Positions 15,790 through 22,038 of a DNA stretch of 29,543 bases are shown here, piece by piece; positions within the stretch are counted from its first letter, which is position 1; each line of letters opens with the position of its first letter. This stretch comes from a virus. The notes below the pieces were generated by a model that was not told where the DNA came from, did no database searches, and saw only the letters and a list, made by a program, of their open reading frames with translations. The position numbers and the translations under genes were made by a program. The stretch is from the IMG/VR virus record IMGVR_UViG_3300037041_000539, positions 1 to 29,543 of that record; one strand, 5' to 3'.

Positions 15790-15940
15790 TTGTTATGATT
15801 GATTTCTCACAACAGGATGTCAGAACTCCTAACTAACAATCTGACCATCAAGTATCAGGTGAGGTGATACGGGTTGATTACCCCAACTTAATAAGTGAAA
15901 CAATCTGTTAAAACCCCATTGGTTCAATGGGGTTATTTTA
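15790..15940 (+). ncRNA. Candidate structured non-coding RNA
   Basis: About 150 nt between a TAnnTTTG box and a hairpin terminator, with only mini-ORFs of 13 and 16 codons, and visibly more GC-rich than its flanks. By eye it folds into a closing helix (15797-15810 with 15895-15905: GATTG/CAATC and TTTC/GAAA separated by bulges). This encloses three hairpins: 15816-15824 with 15840-15849 (GATGTCAGA / TCTGACCATC, one bulged C), 15852-15857 with 15865-15870 (GTATCA / TGATAC, loop GGTGAGG), and 15871-15874 with 15880-15883 (GGGT/ACCC). The terminator stem follows at 15912. It matches no RNA class I know. The same hairpin could also end dnaJ transcription from the other strand, so part of the structure might serve that role. 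Confidence 0.55.
15912..15940 (+). terminator. Rho-independent terminator of the ncRNA
   Basis: A perfect 9-bp stem AACCCCATT / AATGGGGTT with a 5-nt loop, then ATTTTATTT. On the minus strand TTTTAAC follows, so it may also stop readthrough from dnaJ. Confidence 0.78.
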
Positions 15941-15982
15941 TTTACTTATAAAATTATTAGTAATATAATTGTTTATTATTAA

Positions 15983-16147
15983 ATGAATTTTATGACACCA
16001 GAAACTAACACAGAATGTAAAACTTGTAAGAAAGGGTTAAGTACGTCACATTATCTGTTATTTGGATTTTCTCTTTTTATGTTATCAACATCAATTTATG
16101 GTACAATTAAATTAATTGGAAATATTATTACTTACTTCAGTCATTAA
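15983..16147 (+). CDS. Small CxxC membrane protein (54 aa)
   Basis: Short ORF of 54 residues with ATG at 15983 (a second ATG at codon 4). The N-terminus is hydrophilic with ECKTCKKG (a CxxC pair at residues 12 and 15). The remainder is one hydrophobic segment ([20 protein letters not shown]) and a short helix. I recall similar CxxC-plus-one-membrane-helix proteins in related phages. It would be a single-pass inner-membrane protein with a cytoplasmic or metal-binding Cys pair. It lies downstream of the ncRNA terminator by about 40 nt and overlaps the dnaJ stop by 4 nt tail to tail. Function unknown. A holin or antiholin role is conceivable but unsupported. Confidence 0.65.
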   Translation: MNFMTPETNTECKTCKKGLSTSHYLLFGFSLFMLSTSIYGTIKLIGNIITYFSH

Positions 16148-17052
16148 TCTTTCACAAATTTAACGTGTTGTTTTATAAAAAGGTCTCCACCGTGAAATCC
16201 CTTCCCCTTTACTCTTAAAGGTTTTGTTGTATCAAATTCTTTAGGTAAGTTAATTGAGATATCCCCATTAGGATGTGGAATATTAATAATATCACTTTGT
16301 AAATCACTTAAATCAAAGAATTTATTATATATTAAATCATTACCCAATTTTTCCCAATTTTCTTCAGGAATAATATTAAGTTTCATAACCAAATTCCCGT
16401 AACCAGAACTACTATAATCCCCGTAACCTTTCATCTTTAAAAACTGAGACTCATCCGCCCCATGAGGTATTTTAATTTTAATTTTCTCAATTATAGTATT
16501 TGTGGTTTTTCCATTACATTTAAAACAAGCCTTCGTGTAAACCATACCTGAACCTTTACAGTTATTACAAGCTTGTCTAACTATTTGACTAAACATACTC
16601 CCTCCTACGTTAAACGTTTGGTATCCAGCTCCTTGACACACATGACACGTTTCTTTATCTCCACCGCCACCATTACAATCTCCACACATAATCTCCCTTG
16701 AATATACAATTTCTTTCCCATCACCTCTGAACGACTCTAACACTCCGATGTTTACGTGTAATACCTTATCTGGAGCTCCTCTTCTAAATCCTTGGGAATA
16801 CATATTAAACATCTCTGAGAACGGGTTAAACCCTCCACCCATACCACCAAAAGGGTTGTTTTTTTGACTATCATATTGAGCCCTTTTATTTTCGTCACCT
16901 AAGACATCGTAAGCCTCAGAAATTTGTTTAAACGTATCTTCAGAACCACCCTTATCAGGATGATGTTTAACCGCCAATTTTCTATATGCCTTTTTTATCT
17001 CGTCCTGCGTGGCAGTTTCCGTAACCCCTAATGTTTCGTAAAAATTACTCAT
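16144..17052 (-). CDS. dnaJ: DnaJ (Hsp40) co-chaperone
   Basis: 302-residue type I Hsp40. The J domain is at about 3-62, with HPD at 31-33 and the QISEAYDVL helix. A short Gly/Phe region follows at about 66-85. The zinc-binding domain has all four CxxCxGxG repeats (C123/C126, C136/C139, C162/C165, C176/C179, the last ending GKT). The C-terminal substrate-binding domain includes [18 protein letters not shown] and LRVKGKGF. Cellular DnaJ is usually 370-390 residues, so the linker and end are shortened, but every functional element is present. It would stimulate host DnaK for folding or remodelling of phage proteins. No DnaK or GrpE is in the window. The start has a GGAA 3 nt before ATG. The gene is divergent to, and almost abuts, the plus-strand gene at 17070. 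Confidence 0.95.
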   Translation of the reverse strand: MSNFYETLGVTETATQDEIKKAYRKLAVKHHPDKGGSEDTFKQISEAYDVLGDENKRAQYDSQKNNPFGGMGGGFNPFSEMFNMYSQGFRRGAPDKVLHVNIGVLESFRGDGKEIVYSREIMCGDCNGGGGDKETCHVCQGAGYQTFNVGGSMFSQIVRQACNNCKGSGMVYTKACFKCNGKTTNTIIEKIKIKIPHGADESQFLKMKGYGDYSSSGYGNLVMKLNIIPEENWEKLGNDLIYNKFFDLSDLQSDIINIPHPNGDISINLPKEFDTTKPLRVKGKGFHGGDLFIKQHVKFVKD

Positions 17053-17069
17053 TTCCTTTTAGTATTGTT

Positions 17070-17723
17070 ATGTTAATTTTGTTTATGTATCAAATTGTTC
17101 TTTTTAAAAATAAGATAAAAAAGAAAATAATAAAGAAATTTAAAACGTCTAAACGAGCTGAAGATTGTTATAAATCTTTAATGGAGAAAAGTGATTCTGT
17201 TATATTTTCAAAACAATACGATAATGGTTTTGAATCCGATTATGAATTAGCTTTAATATCTCCAAAGAACATTAACTCAAGTAACTTATTTGTAAAAGAT
17301 GACTTTGGTAGACAAATAAAAATTGAGGTGGAGGATGGTGAACTCTCAATAAATAAAATATCAAAATATAATATTGATGAGTTTTTTGTTGATTACAATA
17401 AAAAATCAAAAATTAATACACTAACATTTATTAAAAAATACTTGGACCCTTCTGGTTTGAAATTGGTATCTAAACTTAATAATAAAATAGTAGTTCAAAA
17501 TGATGAGGTATTTAACCTCTTCACATTTAAGAATGATGACGACTCTTCAAGATTTATTGATTCTCTTTCAAATCATTTTTTAACATCTAAAAGAATGGAT
17601 TGTATCTTTGTTAAAGATTATGATAGAACACAAAGAAAATATCTGTATAGTTTATTAGTTGAGAAAGGATACCCTAAACATTACCTTTTTCGTCACTCAA
17701 CAACTCATCCAACAAAAATATAA
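17070..17723 (+). CDS. Conserved phage protein, possible N-terminal membrane anchor
   Basis: 217 residues from the ATG at 17070. Alternative in-frame starts are 17031, which would overlap the dnaJ start by 22 nt, and 17085. The first about 13 residues (MLILFMYQIVLFK) are hydrophobic and followed by a very basic stretch, which suggests a short anchor or signal-anchor, although it is at the lower length limit. The body is mixed alpha/beta with YELALISPKNI, LFVKDDFGRQIKIEVED, TFIKKYLDPSGLKLVSKLNN and a C-terminus with FVKDYDRTQRKYLYSLLVEK and FRHSTTHP. I recall this family from other environmental phages but know no function. It is a single plus-strand gene in a minus-strand region, and its 3' 50 nt overlap the gene at 17674. 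Confidence 0.72.
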   Translation: MLILFMYQIVLFKNKIKKKIIKKFKTSKRAEDCYKSLMEKSDSVIFSKQYDNGFESDYELALISPKNINSSNLFVKDDFGRQIKIEVEDGELSINKISKYNIDEFFVDYNKKSKINTLTFIKKYLDPSGLKLVSKLNNKIVVQNDEVFNLFTFKNDDDSSRFIDSLSNHFLTSKRMDCIFVKDYDRTQRKYLYSLLVEKGYPKHYLFRHSTTHPTKI

Positions 17724-17925
17724 ATTCAATACCTGAAATGTCTATTTTGAATTGTTTATGAGCACTGTCAACCTCTCTAAAATTTGATTGTACTTTTTTA
17801 AAATCGTCAGGTTTTAATTCAAACACAACCGCCTTTCTTCCTGTAGGAAATAAATCATCCATAGCATCAGATACCATAGCTAATTTTTCTATAATCCCAT
17901 CAACACTTTTTTGATTTTCTCCCAT
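17674..17925 (-). CDS. Conserved small protein of unknown function (83 aa)
   Basis: 83 residues: an N-terminal helix (VDGIIEKLAMVSDAMDDLFP), then GRKAVVFELKPDDFKKVQSNF and a hydrophobic DISGIEFIFLLDELL. No known domain. It stops with TAG, so amber is not reassigned here. The 3' end overlaps the plus-strand gene by 50 nt, and the 5' end overlaps the 66-residue gene by 37 nt, making this one of three consecutive overlaps. Confidence 0.7.
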   Translation of the reverse strand: MGENQKSVDGIIEKLAMVSDAMDDLFPTGRKAVVFELKPDDFKKVQSNFREVDSAHKQFKIDISGIEFIFLLDELLSDEKGNV

Positions 17926-18089
17926 ATTGTTAGTTTTTCAGGTTCTTTTTTTTGAGGTAAAACATCCTCTCGTTTCATTTTTTTAATTTGATTGATTAGT
18001 TCTTGTTTTTCCTTATCTAATTCAATCCTATCCTTCACCATTTGGGTTTCCAACCACTTCAGTTGGGTTGACTTCTTCTTCATCGTCAT
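17889..18089 (-). CDS. Small basic coiled-coil protein (66 aa)
   Basis: 66 residues, largely one basic coiled coil (LETQMVKDRIELDKEKQELI), ending in an amphipathic helix (LTIWEKIKKVLMGL). A later ATG at 18041 would shorten it to 50 residues and remove most of the 62-nt overlap with the upstream gene. The longer form keeps a continuous heptad pattern, so I prefer it weakly. The C-terminal helix could bind a membrane or a partner protein. Function unknown. Confidence 0.6.
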   Translation of the reverse strand: MTMKKKSTQLKWLETQMVKDRIELDKEKQELINQIKKMKREDVLPQKKEPEKLTIWEKIKKVLMGL

Positions 18090-18471
18090 CTAACTCAATT
18101 TTTTTTAAATTTAACTGAAATTTTAGATTTTTAAGACTCTTCAAATTTTGTTTCTCAAAAATAGTTTTAAGTTCGGTAACTTTATCTTCAAACAATCTTT
18201 CTTTTTCTTCTCTCTCTAAATTGTATCTAACAATGTTCTTAATATTAGAGGACGTTCTTTCAACATCTTCTTCATTTATCTCACTAACAAATGAAAAAAA
18301 TCTATATCCAGATGTTTTAGATTCTTGTTCAACAACCCTATCTTCATCAACATACTTTTTAGGTAATTTCCAAGTTGTTGGGAATAATACGTCAAAACTA
18401 AAATAATCTTTCAATTTTCTTACTGATTGTAAGTAAGGTAACAGGTTTGAAAACTCTTTGTATAAACTCAT
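18028..18471 (-). CDS. Unknown protein with acidic tail (147 aa)
   Basis: 147 residues with a helical start (LYKEFSNLLPYLQSVRKLKD), a short FFSFVSEINEEDVERT region in the middle, a charged helical stretch (about 85-125) and an acidic tail (LDDDEEEVNPTEVV). No motif recognised. It follows the two-helix membrane protein by 1 nt and its 3' 62 nt overlap the 66-residue gene. It is part of a compact run 18840-17674 that is likely co-transcribed. Confidence 0.7.
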   Translation of the reverse strand: MSLYKEFSNLLPYLQSVRKLKDYFSFDVLFPTTWKLPKKYVDEDRVVEQESKTSGYRFFSFVSEINEEDVERTSSNIKNIVRYNLEREEKERLFEDKVTELKTIFEKQNLKSLKNLKFQLNLKKIELDDDEEEVNPTEVVGNPNGEG

Positions 18472-18472
18472 T

Positions 18473-18661
18473 TTATGATTTTATTAAATATGTTATGATG
18501 TAGGACACTGATAATCCCAAGTAAATGATTACCCTATCACTTAATACCATTCTTTCAGGATTATCTTGTGATAGGGTAATTACAAACCTAAATGCTATTC
18601 TTAATATAGCAAGAACTGAAAATATAAAAATAAATAAAAATATAGTTTCAATTTTATACAT
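18473..18661 (-). CDS. Small two-helix membrane protein (62 aa)
   Basis: 62 residues with two hydrophobic segments: IETIFLFIFIFSVLAILRIA (about 4-23) and VIIYLGLSVSYIITYL (about 44-59), joined by a polar loop. The start overlaps the histone-like gene stop in TAATG, so translation is coupled. The coding sequence contains a perfect 13-bp inverted repeat (see separate entry). I do not know the family. A small bitopic pair like this could be a holin, but it lies away from the endolysin. Confidence 0.68.
   Translation of the reverse strand: MYKIETIFLFIFIFSVLAILRIAFRFVITLSQDNPERMVLSDRVIIYLGLSVSYIITYLIKS
18528..18580. repeat. Perfect 13-bp inverted repeat with 27-nt loop, inside a coding sequence
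   Basis: ATTACCCTATCAC (18528-18540) is repeated as its exact complement GTGATAGGGTAAT (18568-18580). One G-U and one further pair extend it in RNA. It lies within the two-helix membrane protein gene, with no T-tract, so it is not a normal terminator. Confidence 0.8.
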
Positions 18662-18840
18662 TATTCAGCAGTTTTTCTTTCTTCCAAAACTTCTTTTCTT
18701 AGAGTTTGTAATAAATCTTTTAATTCCTGAGCTAATTTACGAGCTCTTGTACCAGCACTTTTATTACCACTCTTAAAGAACTTAGTTGCGTCAACTGATA
18801 ATTCTTCAGTCAATGTTTTGATTTTTTCTAATGTTTCCAT
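18661..18840 (-). CDS. Histone H1-like DNA-binding protein (59 aa)
   Basis: A 59-residue ORF between 18838-18840 (ATG) and 18661-18663 (TAA). The protein METLEKIKTLTEEL continues with SGNKSAGTRARKLAQELKDL and a basic end (RKEVLEERKT). The N-K-x-A-G-T-R-A-R-K signature and the about 58-60 residue length match the small histone-H1-like proteins common in Bacteroidota, which bind DNA non-specifically and help compact the nucleoid. In a phage it could package DNA, organise the infected-cell genome or compete with the host protein. It heads the run of small genes 18840-17674, with the TAATG overlap to the next. I have no doubt that it is a gene. The family assignment is by motif and length. Confidence 0.82.
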   Translation of the reverse strand: METLEKIKTLTEELSVDATKFFKSGNKSAGTRARKLAQELKDLLQTLRKEVLEERKTAE

Positions 18841-18910
18841 TTAAGTTAAATTTTAGTAAATTTTATTTTGTAAGTAAAATGTAATTTTATTTGACCTATA
18901 GTAAATAGAA

Positions 18911-19381
18911 TCAAACTTTTTTAATATTCTTATCTAAGTATTTGTAAATACTTGAGACCACATCTAAATCAGATTTAGTAAATGGTTTTTGAGTATCAAA
19001 TAAATCTTTAAAGAACTCACCTACAGAATTCTTTAAATACTCCTCTCTTTGATTATAATAAATGTCAAAAAAGAATGTTTTGAAATACTCATAATGCTCT
19101 CCTTCTTGTGAAAACTTAATGCCCTCTTTGCTGAAGTTGTCTAATGTCTTTTTCCAACACCAATCAAAATGTTTTAGATTATCATCATCACTTAATGTTA
19201 TTTTGGTATCATTAGGAAGATTACTTTCACCTAAATAAGTTTTTCTTATTAAGTCATATAGAGATAATGAAAAATCAGAAAACAGTTCTAATTTTTCGTA
19301 GATTATATTATTCGCTTCAAACCATATCAACACATCTTCAGTTGATATTAGTTTTGTTAAGTAATTAAAAAAATTCTCCAT
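18911..19381 (-). CDS. Conserved phage protein of unknown function (156 aa)
   Basis: 156 residues, helical and rich in aromatic residues. It opens MENFFNYLTKL and contains LKHFDWCWKKTLDNFSKEGI (about 69-88) and EYFKTFFFDIYYNQREEYL. I recall the HFDWCW core from other large phages but no role. There is no other Met in the protein, so the ATG at 19379-19381 is very probably the start. That ATG lies in the 3' arm of the terminator hairpin that follows the 584-residue gene, and codons 3-5 (AAT TTT TTT) form its T-tract. The gene is thus likely to be translated only when the hairpin is open or when transcription starts inside or after it. Confidence 0.76.
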   Translation of the reverse strand: MENFFNYLTKLISTEDVLIWFEANNIIYEKLELFSDFSLSLYDLIRKTYLGESNLPNDTKITLSDDDNLKHFDWCWKKTLDNFSKEGIKFSQEGEHYEYFKTFFFDIYYNQREEYLKNSVGEFFKDLFDTQKPFTKSDLDVVSSIYKYLDKNIKKV

Positions 19382-19400
19382 AGAGTTCGTCTATGGAGAA
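19367..19400 (-). terminator. Terminator hairpin overlapping the next start codon
   Basis: A perfect 10-bp stem (19374-19383 with 19391-19400, TTCTCCATAG / CTATGGAGAA, 7-nt loop) followed on the minus strand by seven T. It lies 28 nt after the stop of the 584-residue gene. The ATG of the following gene sits in the stem. Confidence 0.85.
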
Positions 19401-19428
19401 ATAATAATTGATAATATGTTATTGTAAA

Positions 19429-21183
19429 TTATTGAGTTTTTCTGTCGTAATTCATTAAATGTTGAATCTTGTTGAACTCTTCGTTCAATACTTTACTTTC
19501 TTTGGTGTCAGATTCTTTAATGTGTATACCTGAACCTGAATTTTCACCAGTACCGTCACTAACAGGGACTCTAGTTTTTCTATAAGCAGTTTCTTTAGCT
19601 TTATGAAATTTCTTATCTTTTCTTTTCTTATTAATTTTTTTACCCAAATCAGTTTCTTCAGCATTCGCCCATTCTGGATTATTTCCTGTTCTTGAGGAGC
19701 CTTCAATAGAGTCAGATACCCAATCTTCATCGTATTCAATTTCTTCAGGTACTAAATCCTCCATTCCAGGTCTCATATAACTATTAAGGAAATCATTACC
19801 ATCATCAGACATAGTGTATTTTTTAGCCTTCATTTTTGCTAATTGACCATTTCCTTTAGGAAAATGTTTAGGACTTTCACTATATTCACCTTTAGAGCCG
19901 TCTTTCAAGTATTCTTTCATTTTAGCAGCAACTGATTTCAAATATTCATCATTTTCTTTACCATCTTTTTTATGAACCTCTTCATACTTAGTAAGACCTT
20001 TAGGTTTTCCACCAATAACTTTCAACTTCTCTTCTTCTTTGATAATATTCTCAATCAACTCAATCATTTCATCTTCAGTAAGTTGTACAGATTCTTTAAC
20101 ATGTTTCTTTTTAACGTCTTTAGATGCTTTCTTCATTGATTCTTTCTTATTACCGTCCTTATCTAAATCTAAGAAATCAGGTTTAACGGATTCTTTAGTT
20201 TCAGATTTTTTACCTCGTAACATTTTAAAGTCCTCAGCATCAATTTTATTATTTTTGTTTTTGTCCAAAACTCTTTGTCTACCATGAAGTCTCTCGGTCA
20301 TTTCCGACTTACAATCATATCTTTTCATAAGTTCCTTATCTAAATCAGTGACTTTACCTCCTTGATTACGGATGGTATCTTTAACCGCTTTACACCCACC
20401 AACATTTGACTCATTACTAGTGTAGTCAAACTCTTCATCACCTTCTTCATCAAATACACCTTCTTCTACGTAGTCAAATTCATTAGAATCGTCTAAATCA
20501 TCAACATCATAAATGTCTTCATCCATCATACTATATGATTTACCACATTCCATACATTCACCTTCATACATATTTCCACCACATTCACAAAGTGATTTTT
20601 CCATTTCTGATACTAAATCGCCACCATCATCATCACCAAAGTCATAATCGTAATCGTCATCTTCATCATCACGGAAGTGTCTCTTAAATAAATCAGAAAT
20701 ATCGTTCATTTTATTTCCAAGATATTTACCAGGTGTTATTGAGTCATCTCTTAAATTTCTCATATCTACAGGTCTACCTTTAGGTATTTTTTTAAACTCT
20801 TTTGATGAATAATCCTTCCCACCTCTCTCTCTTTGGATAAATGGGTCGTCAAATCCCTCATCCAACTCTGTATCGGAATCAATATCAAGTTCAGTCCATT
20901 CATCGTCACCCGAATCTTCATCATCAAAGAAACGACCTCTCATTGTTTCATCTTCTTCTTCATCAGAATCAACATAATCATTCATTAATGCGTCAATTTC
21001 TTCTCGTGACATTTTTGAGAAATTTAATTTACCAAACTTAGGATGGTCGTCTTCCATACCACCAAGTTCATTAACATTAGTCTTTATCTTTGACATAAGT
21101 TCGTCAGCCCTTTCTTCTAAATTCTCATTTAAAAATTTACTAACGATAGAATTAATATAACTTTCATTTAGTCTTCTTTTCAT
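19429..21183 (-). CDS. Acidic virion/scaffold-type protein with zinc-ribbon and EF-hand-like motifs
   Basis: 584 residues. The N-terminus (KRRLNESYINSIVSKFLNEN, 2-21) is a capsid-targeting-like helix ending hydrophobic-x-Glu. Residues 60-255 are extremely Asp/Glu-rich, interrupted by a zinc-ribbon-like CECGG...CMECGK (C199, C201, C210, C213). An EF-hand-type loop DKNKNNKIDAEDF (307-319) is followed by a second, imperfect one, DLDKDGNKKES (339-349). Residues 366-385 (VQLTEDEMIELIENIIKEEE) form an LTExE...IIKEE helix that I recall at the N-termini of many phage proteins. The middle is Lys-rich, and the C-terminus (LNEEFNKIQHLMNYDRKT) repeats the helix found at the start of the 15135-15734 protein. 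This points to a head scaffold or internal protein with several protease-removable targeting segments. No enzyme motif. The ATATTTAT box is 15 nt upstream. Confidence 0.78.
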   Translation of the reverse strand: MKRRLNESYINSIVSKFLNENLEERADELMSKIKTNVNELGGMEDDHPKFGKLNFSKMSREEIDALMNDYVDSDEEEDETMRGRFFDDEDSGDDEWTELDIDSDTELDEGFDDPFIQRERGGKDYSSKEFKKIPKGRPVDMRNLRDDSITPGKYLGNKMNDISDLFKRHFRDDEDDDYDYDFGDDDGGDLVSEMEKSLCECGGNMYEGECMECGKSYSMMDEDIYDVDDLDDSNEFDYVEEGVFDEEGDEEFDYTSNESNVGGCKAVKDTIRNQGGKVTDLDKELMKRYDCKSEMTERLHGRQRVLDKNKNNKIDAEDFKMLRGKKSETKESVKPDFLDLDKDGNKKESMKKASKDVKKKHVKESVQLTEDEMIELIENIIKEEEKLKVIGGKPKGLTKYEEVHKKDGKENDEYLKSVAAKMKEYLKDGSKGEYSESPKHFPKGNGQLAKMKAKKYTMSDDGNDFLNSYMRPGMEDLVPEEIEYDEDWVSDSIEGSSRTGNNPEWANAEETDLGKKINKKRKDKKFHKAKETAYRKTRVPVSDGTGENSGSGIHIKESDTKESKVLNEEFNKIQHLMNYDRKTQ

Positions 21184-21198
21184 TGTTTTGTTTTTTAT

Positions 21199-21206
21199 AT
21201 AAATAT
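21199..21206 (-). promoter_or_regulatory. ATATTTAT box before the 584-residue gene
   Basis: GATATTTAT on the minus strand lies 15 nt before the ATG, followed by an A-rich leader (ATAAAAAACAAAACA). The context matches the boxes at 13727 and 15747. Confidence 0.45.
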
Positions 21207-21220
21207 CACCATAGATGGGT

Positions 21221-21799
21221 TTATTTTTTTATATCATAGTGTTTAGATAAAATATCTCTAATAATACTTTCTTTTAAATTGTATTTTTCACTTAATCTTT
21301 TTATCACATTATCCGCAACATTTTCATTTGTAAATTTTAATGCTCCAATATCACCTTGATTACAATATGGGAATTTTTTACACTTCTTTTTTACTTGGAC
21401 GAATTTACCTCCAGGTATTTGTGTTTTAGATTTACCTCTCCAATCTTTCTTCTTAGTTGATTTGGCCCAAGCGGCCGTTGTCACATAAGAACCTGATGAA
21501 ACGGAACCTGTCGCTTCTTTTGTCTCAACTTTAGTTACATCCTCAATGTCTTTCTTTTTAACACTAAATAAAGGTTGTGAAAATCCACCAGCACCTACCG
21601 CACCCATCGCTTCATCAGTTTCACCATCTTTCTTTTTTTTCTTAGTTTCACCCAGTTCTTTTTTTAATTTAGACATACTCTTAATTATCTCGGTAGCGGC
21701 ATTTGAGGTTTGACCGTACATACCTTTAGCACCAATTTCATCTCCGATAGCGGAAATCAAATCATCTTTTATCGCTTCTTTAATTTTCATATTAGGCAT
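21221..21799 (-). CDS. Conserved lysine-rich phage protein (192 aa)
   Basis: 192 residues: a helical N-terminus (KIKEAIKDDLISAIGDEIGA), a Lys-rich linker (KKKKKDGETDEAMGAVGAGG), two Gly/Ser-rich joints (FSQPLFSVKK and EATGSVSSGSY), a conserved patch AKSTKKKDWRGKSKTQIPGG and FVQVKKKCKKFPYCNQGDIG (about 132-151), and a C-terminal helix-turn-helix-like NLKESIIRDILSKHY. I recall the CKKFPYCNQGD patch from other environmental phages. The two Cys are too few for a zinc site alone. Alternating basic and flexible segments fit a structural or assembly protein. It overlaps the 81-residue gene by 8 nt upstream. A second Met at codon 4 (MKIKEAI) is an alternative start. Confidence 0.74.
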   Translation of the reverse strand: MPNMKIKEAIKDDLISAIGDEIGAKGMYGQTSNAATEIIKSMSKLKKELGETKKKKKDGETDEAMGAVGAGGFSQPLFSVKKKDIEDVTKVETKEATGSVSSGSYVTTAAWAKSTKKKDWRGKSKTQIPGGKFVQVKKKCKKFPYCNQGDIGALKFTNENVADNVIKRLSEKYNLKESIIRDILSKHYDIKK

Positions 21800-22037
21800 T
21801 TTTTAATCTTGGTTCCCAATATCCTCTTTGGGTCCACATAAAATTATAGAACTCTCTGAACACTCTAATAACAACGTCTTTAACATCACCTTGTACTTTA
21901 CCTCTACTAATCTCTTTAGCCAAAATAGTTAATAACTTATCTTCGTATTGTTTCATAGTATTACTACCAATAAAGTCTTTGATTTCTTTACGAATCATTA
22001 CTTCAATTTCTTTTTTTTCCGTTGCAGTAAGTGCCAT
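21792..22037 (-). CDS. Conserved small phage protein (81 aa)
   Basis: 81-residue, almost entirely helical protein: ATEKKEIEVMIRKEIKDFIG, NTMKQYEDKLLTILAKEISR, and the aromatic end FYNFMWTQRGYWEPRLKN. I recall close relatives at similar positions in other large phages, without a function. It starts one base after the stop of the membrane-anchored gene at 22039 and overlaps the Lys-rich gene by 8 nt, so it belongs to the 25038-21221 unit. The even helical pattern suggests an oligomeric structural part. Confidence 0.75.
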   Translation of the reverse strand: MALTATEKKEIEVMIRKEIKDFIGSNTMKQYEDKLLTILAKEISRGKVQGDVKDVVIRVFREFYNFMWTQRGYWEPRLKNA

Positions 22038-22038
22038 A

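Noticed and set aside
15785-15910. tRNA or hammerhead ribozyme in the structured intergenic region
   Set aside because: No cloverleaf with acceptor/T-arm consensus could be built. The hammerhead core needs CUGANGA and GAAA; GAAA is present but CUGANGA is not.
19485-20287. Alternative frames inside the 584-residue gene
   Set aside because: They arise from the Lys- and Asp/Glu-rich repeats of the true frame and give Ser/Phe- or Lys-biased products without motifs.
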